Shown here: one piece after another, positions 54,312 to 55,329 of the stretch
How the letters are laid out: every line of letters begins with the position of its first letter
Numbering within the stretch: position 1 is the stretch's first letter
Assembly: GCF_900090245.1 (NCBI RefSeq)
Contig: NZ_FMDN01000028.1
Coordinates: 1-55,329 of the forward strand
DNA: 55,329 nt
Source: Micromonospora halophytica
GTDB taxonomy: Bacteria > Actinomycetota > Actinomycetes > Mycobacteriales > Micromonosporaceae
Direction of reading: 5' to 3'
Translations under genes and position numbers: made by a program
The notes under the pieces: generated by a model
The model's input: only the letters and a program-made list of their open reading frames with translations
Told to the model about the DNA's origin: nothing
Database searches by the model: none

Positions 54312-55151
54312 ATGGGGATCATCGTCAACACCCACCAGGAACAGGCGTGGAACGGCTACGAGGGGCAGCACTGGGCCGACCACCACGACCGCTACGACGC
54401 GGTCAACGCCGGCTTCAACGCCCCGCTGCTGGCGTACGTCGGGCCGGGCGACCGGGTGCTCGACGTCGGCTGCGGCAACGGGCAGCTCACCCGGCTGGCC
54501 GCCCGCCGGGCCGGCGACGGGCACGCCGTCGGCCTCGACCTGTCCGCGCCGATGCTCGACCGGGCCCGTTCGAGCGCCGCCGAGGAGGGGGTGGACAACG
54601 TCCGCTTCGTCCAGGGCGACGCCCAGGTGCACCCGCTGCCCGACGCCGGCTTCGACGTGGTGCTCAGCCGCTTCGGGGTGATGTTCTTCGCCGATCCGGT
54701 CGCCGCCTTCGGCAACCTCGCCCGGGCCCTGCGTCCCGGCGGCCGGCTCGCCTTCGTCTGCCTCGACGACCTGCGCGACAGCGACCTCGGTCGGGCGTTC
54801 GGCGCGCTCGCCGCCCACCTGCCCGACCCGGGCACCGACTACGCCGGGCCCGCCGAACCGCTCTCCCTGGCCGACCCGGCGACGGTGCGTCGGGTGCTCA
54901 CCGACGCCGGCCTGGCCGAGGTGGAGTGCGCCCCGGCCGAGGCGCCTCAGCTCTGGGGGGCCGACGCCGCCGACGCGGCCGGCTTCCTGGCCGGCTGGGG
55001 GCCGGTTCGCCACCAGTTCGACCGGGTCGACCCGGCCACCGTCGTGCGGGCGCGCGCCGCGCTGACCGACACGCTCCGCGCCCACGAGCGACCCGACGGG
55101 GTACGCCTGCGCGGCACCGCCTGGCTGGTCACCGCCCGTCGTCCGGGCTGA
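54312..55151 (+). CDS. Class I SAM-dependent methyltransferase
   Basis: A 279-residue methyltransferase of the UbiE/Methyltransf_11 type. Motif I V-L-D-V-G-C-G-N-G-Q-L-T at about 48-59, then G-L-D-L-S-A-P-M-L, G-D-A-Q-V-H-P-L-P-D-A-G-F-D-V-V and L-R-P-G-G-R-L. N-G-Y-E-G-Q-H-W-A-D-H-H-D-R-Y-D near the start is a common lead of this actinobacterial subgroup. ATG 54312 is chosen because GGAGG (54302-54306) lies 5 nt upstream; an earlier in-frame ATG at 54282 sits inside the operator-like region. The substrate is unknown. Confidence 0.83.
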   Translation: MGIIVNTHQEQAWNGYEGQHWADHHDRYDAVNAGFNAPLLAYVGPGDRVLDVGCGNGQLTRLAARRAGDGHAVGLDLSAPMLDRARSSAAEEGVDNVRFVQGDAQVHPLPDAGFDVVLSRFGVMFFADPVAAFGNLARALRPGGRLAFVCLDDLRDSDLGRAFGALAAHLPDPGTDYAGPAEPLSLADPATVRRVLTDAGLAEVECAPAEAPQLWGADAADAAGFLAGWGPVRHQFDRVDPATVVRARAALTDTLRAHERPDGVRLRGTAWLVTARRPG

Positions 55152-55174
55152 CCCGACACCGGCGGCCACGAGCA

Positions 55175-55200
55175 CGGGACGGGGCACGGGGCCCGTCCCG
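55175..55200 (+). terminator. Terminator of the methyltransferase gene
   Basis: CGGGACGGG (55175-55183) pairs perfectly with CCCGTCCCG (55192-55200), 8-nt loop, 24 nt after the stop. Confidence 0.7.
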
Positions 55201-55235
55201 CCGCGGGCCGTGCCGGCCTGACCCGGCGGCGGACC

Positions 55236-55329
55236 TAGGCCGTGTTTCAGAAGTGGGCAGGGTTGACTGTCCGGGCTTGATCGATCCGGCGTGTCGGTGA
55301 TCGATAGTCGGTGAGGTCTCCGGTAGATG
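55236..55329 (+). mobile_element. Possible left end of an IS5-like insertion sequence, cut by the window edge
   Basis: The sequence changes character after the terminator, with lower GC and a start CTAGGCCGTGTTTCAGAAG that resembles ends of IS5-type (YTAR-target) elements known in Streptomyces and relatives. The next ~70 bases hold no gene start I can confirm, and the transposase and right end are outside the window. This rests on recognising the terminal sequence, so it is tentative. Confidence 0.4.

Noticed and set aside
1..55329. tRNA, rRNA, prophage or integrase att site
   Set aside because: I looked for T-loop (GGTTCGAATCC-like) words with cloverleaf partners and for phage genes and found none that hold up.

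Overview
The window is GC-rich chromosomal DNA from an actinobacterium, most likely a Micromonosporaceae (Micromonospora-like). The evidence is the very high G+C coding bias, frequent GTG starts, many 4-base ATGA/GTGA gene overlaps, paired XRE/DUF5753 and DUF397 genes, secreted cellulases with CBM2 modules, and a SigB/SigF/SigG-type sigma factor. I see no rRNA or tRNA gene, CRISPR array or prophage. Both edges look like insertion-sequence remnants: a possible IS982-type transposase start at 1-28 and a possible IS5-like end at 55236-55329.

Layout. 0.2-1.4 kb holds a secreted protein that joins a snapalysin-type metalloprotease to a trypsin-type serine protease. 1.6-4.1 kb has two GNAT genes, a regulator/DUF397 operon and two small genes. 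4.2-6.8 kb is a secreted GH9 cellulase, and its partner GH6 cellulase lies at 25.0-26.3 kb. Each has a CebR-type operator (TGGNAGCGCTCCCA) next to its promoter, so they probably form one cello-oligosaccharide regulon. 7.1-10.5 kb has a PP2C phosphatase and hrpB, whose linker region carries a near-perfect 49-nt hairpin. 10.5-16.3 kb has a second DUF397/XRE pair, a GPP34-permease-acetyltransferase operon, a methyltransferase and the sigma factor gene. 16.7-34.7 kb is mixed housekeeping and stress metabolism: a phospholipase D-like protein, pirin with MarR, a general-stress protein, GH15 with an SDR, a flavin oxidoreductase, an antiporter, a HAD phosphatase, a PAS-GAF-SpoIIE-ATPase regulator and a channel-like membrane protein.

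34.8-43.0 kb is a run of small stress or envelope genes (HAD, SRPBCC, DUF2795, YihY, ChaB, ALDH, phytoene desaturase-like, GT2, SRPBCC). Many are preceded by the motif GTT(T/A)-N15/16-GGG(T/A)A, the class read by SigB/SigF sigma factors. The same motif precedes the general-stress gene at 22.1 kb and recQ at 54.2 kb. Several predicted start sites fall almost on the start codon, which suggests leaderless mRNAs.

43.1-51.8 kb is the most unusual part. It is one tightly overlapping operon encoding a GmhB-type phosphatase fused to a GT9 glycosyltransferase, two GT4-like glycosyltransferases, GmhA, a bifunctional HldE-like kinase/nucleotidyltransferase, a classical SDR and a second GT9 enzyme, ending in a type IB topoisomerase. 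It has every step needed to make a nucleotide-activated D-glycero-manno-heptose, plus enzymes to transfer it. These sugars are best known from Gram-negative lipopolysaccharide, so the operon points to an undescribed heptose-containing glycan or glycoconjugate in this Gram-positive organism. A recQ helicase and a methyltransferase close the window.
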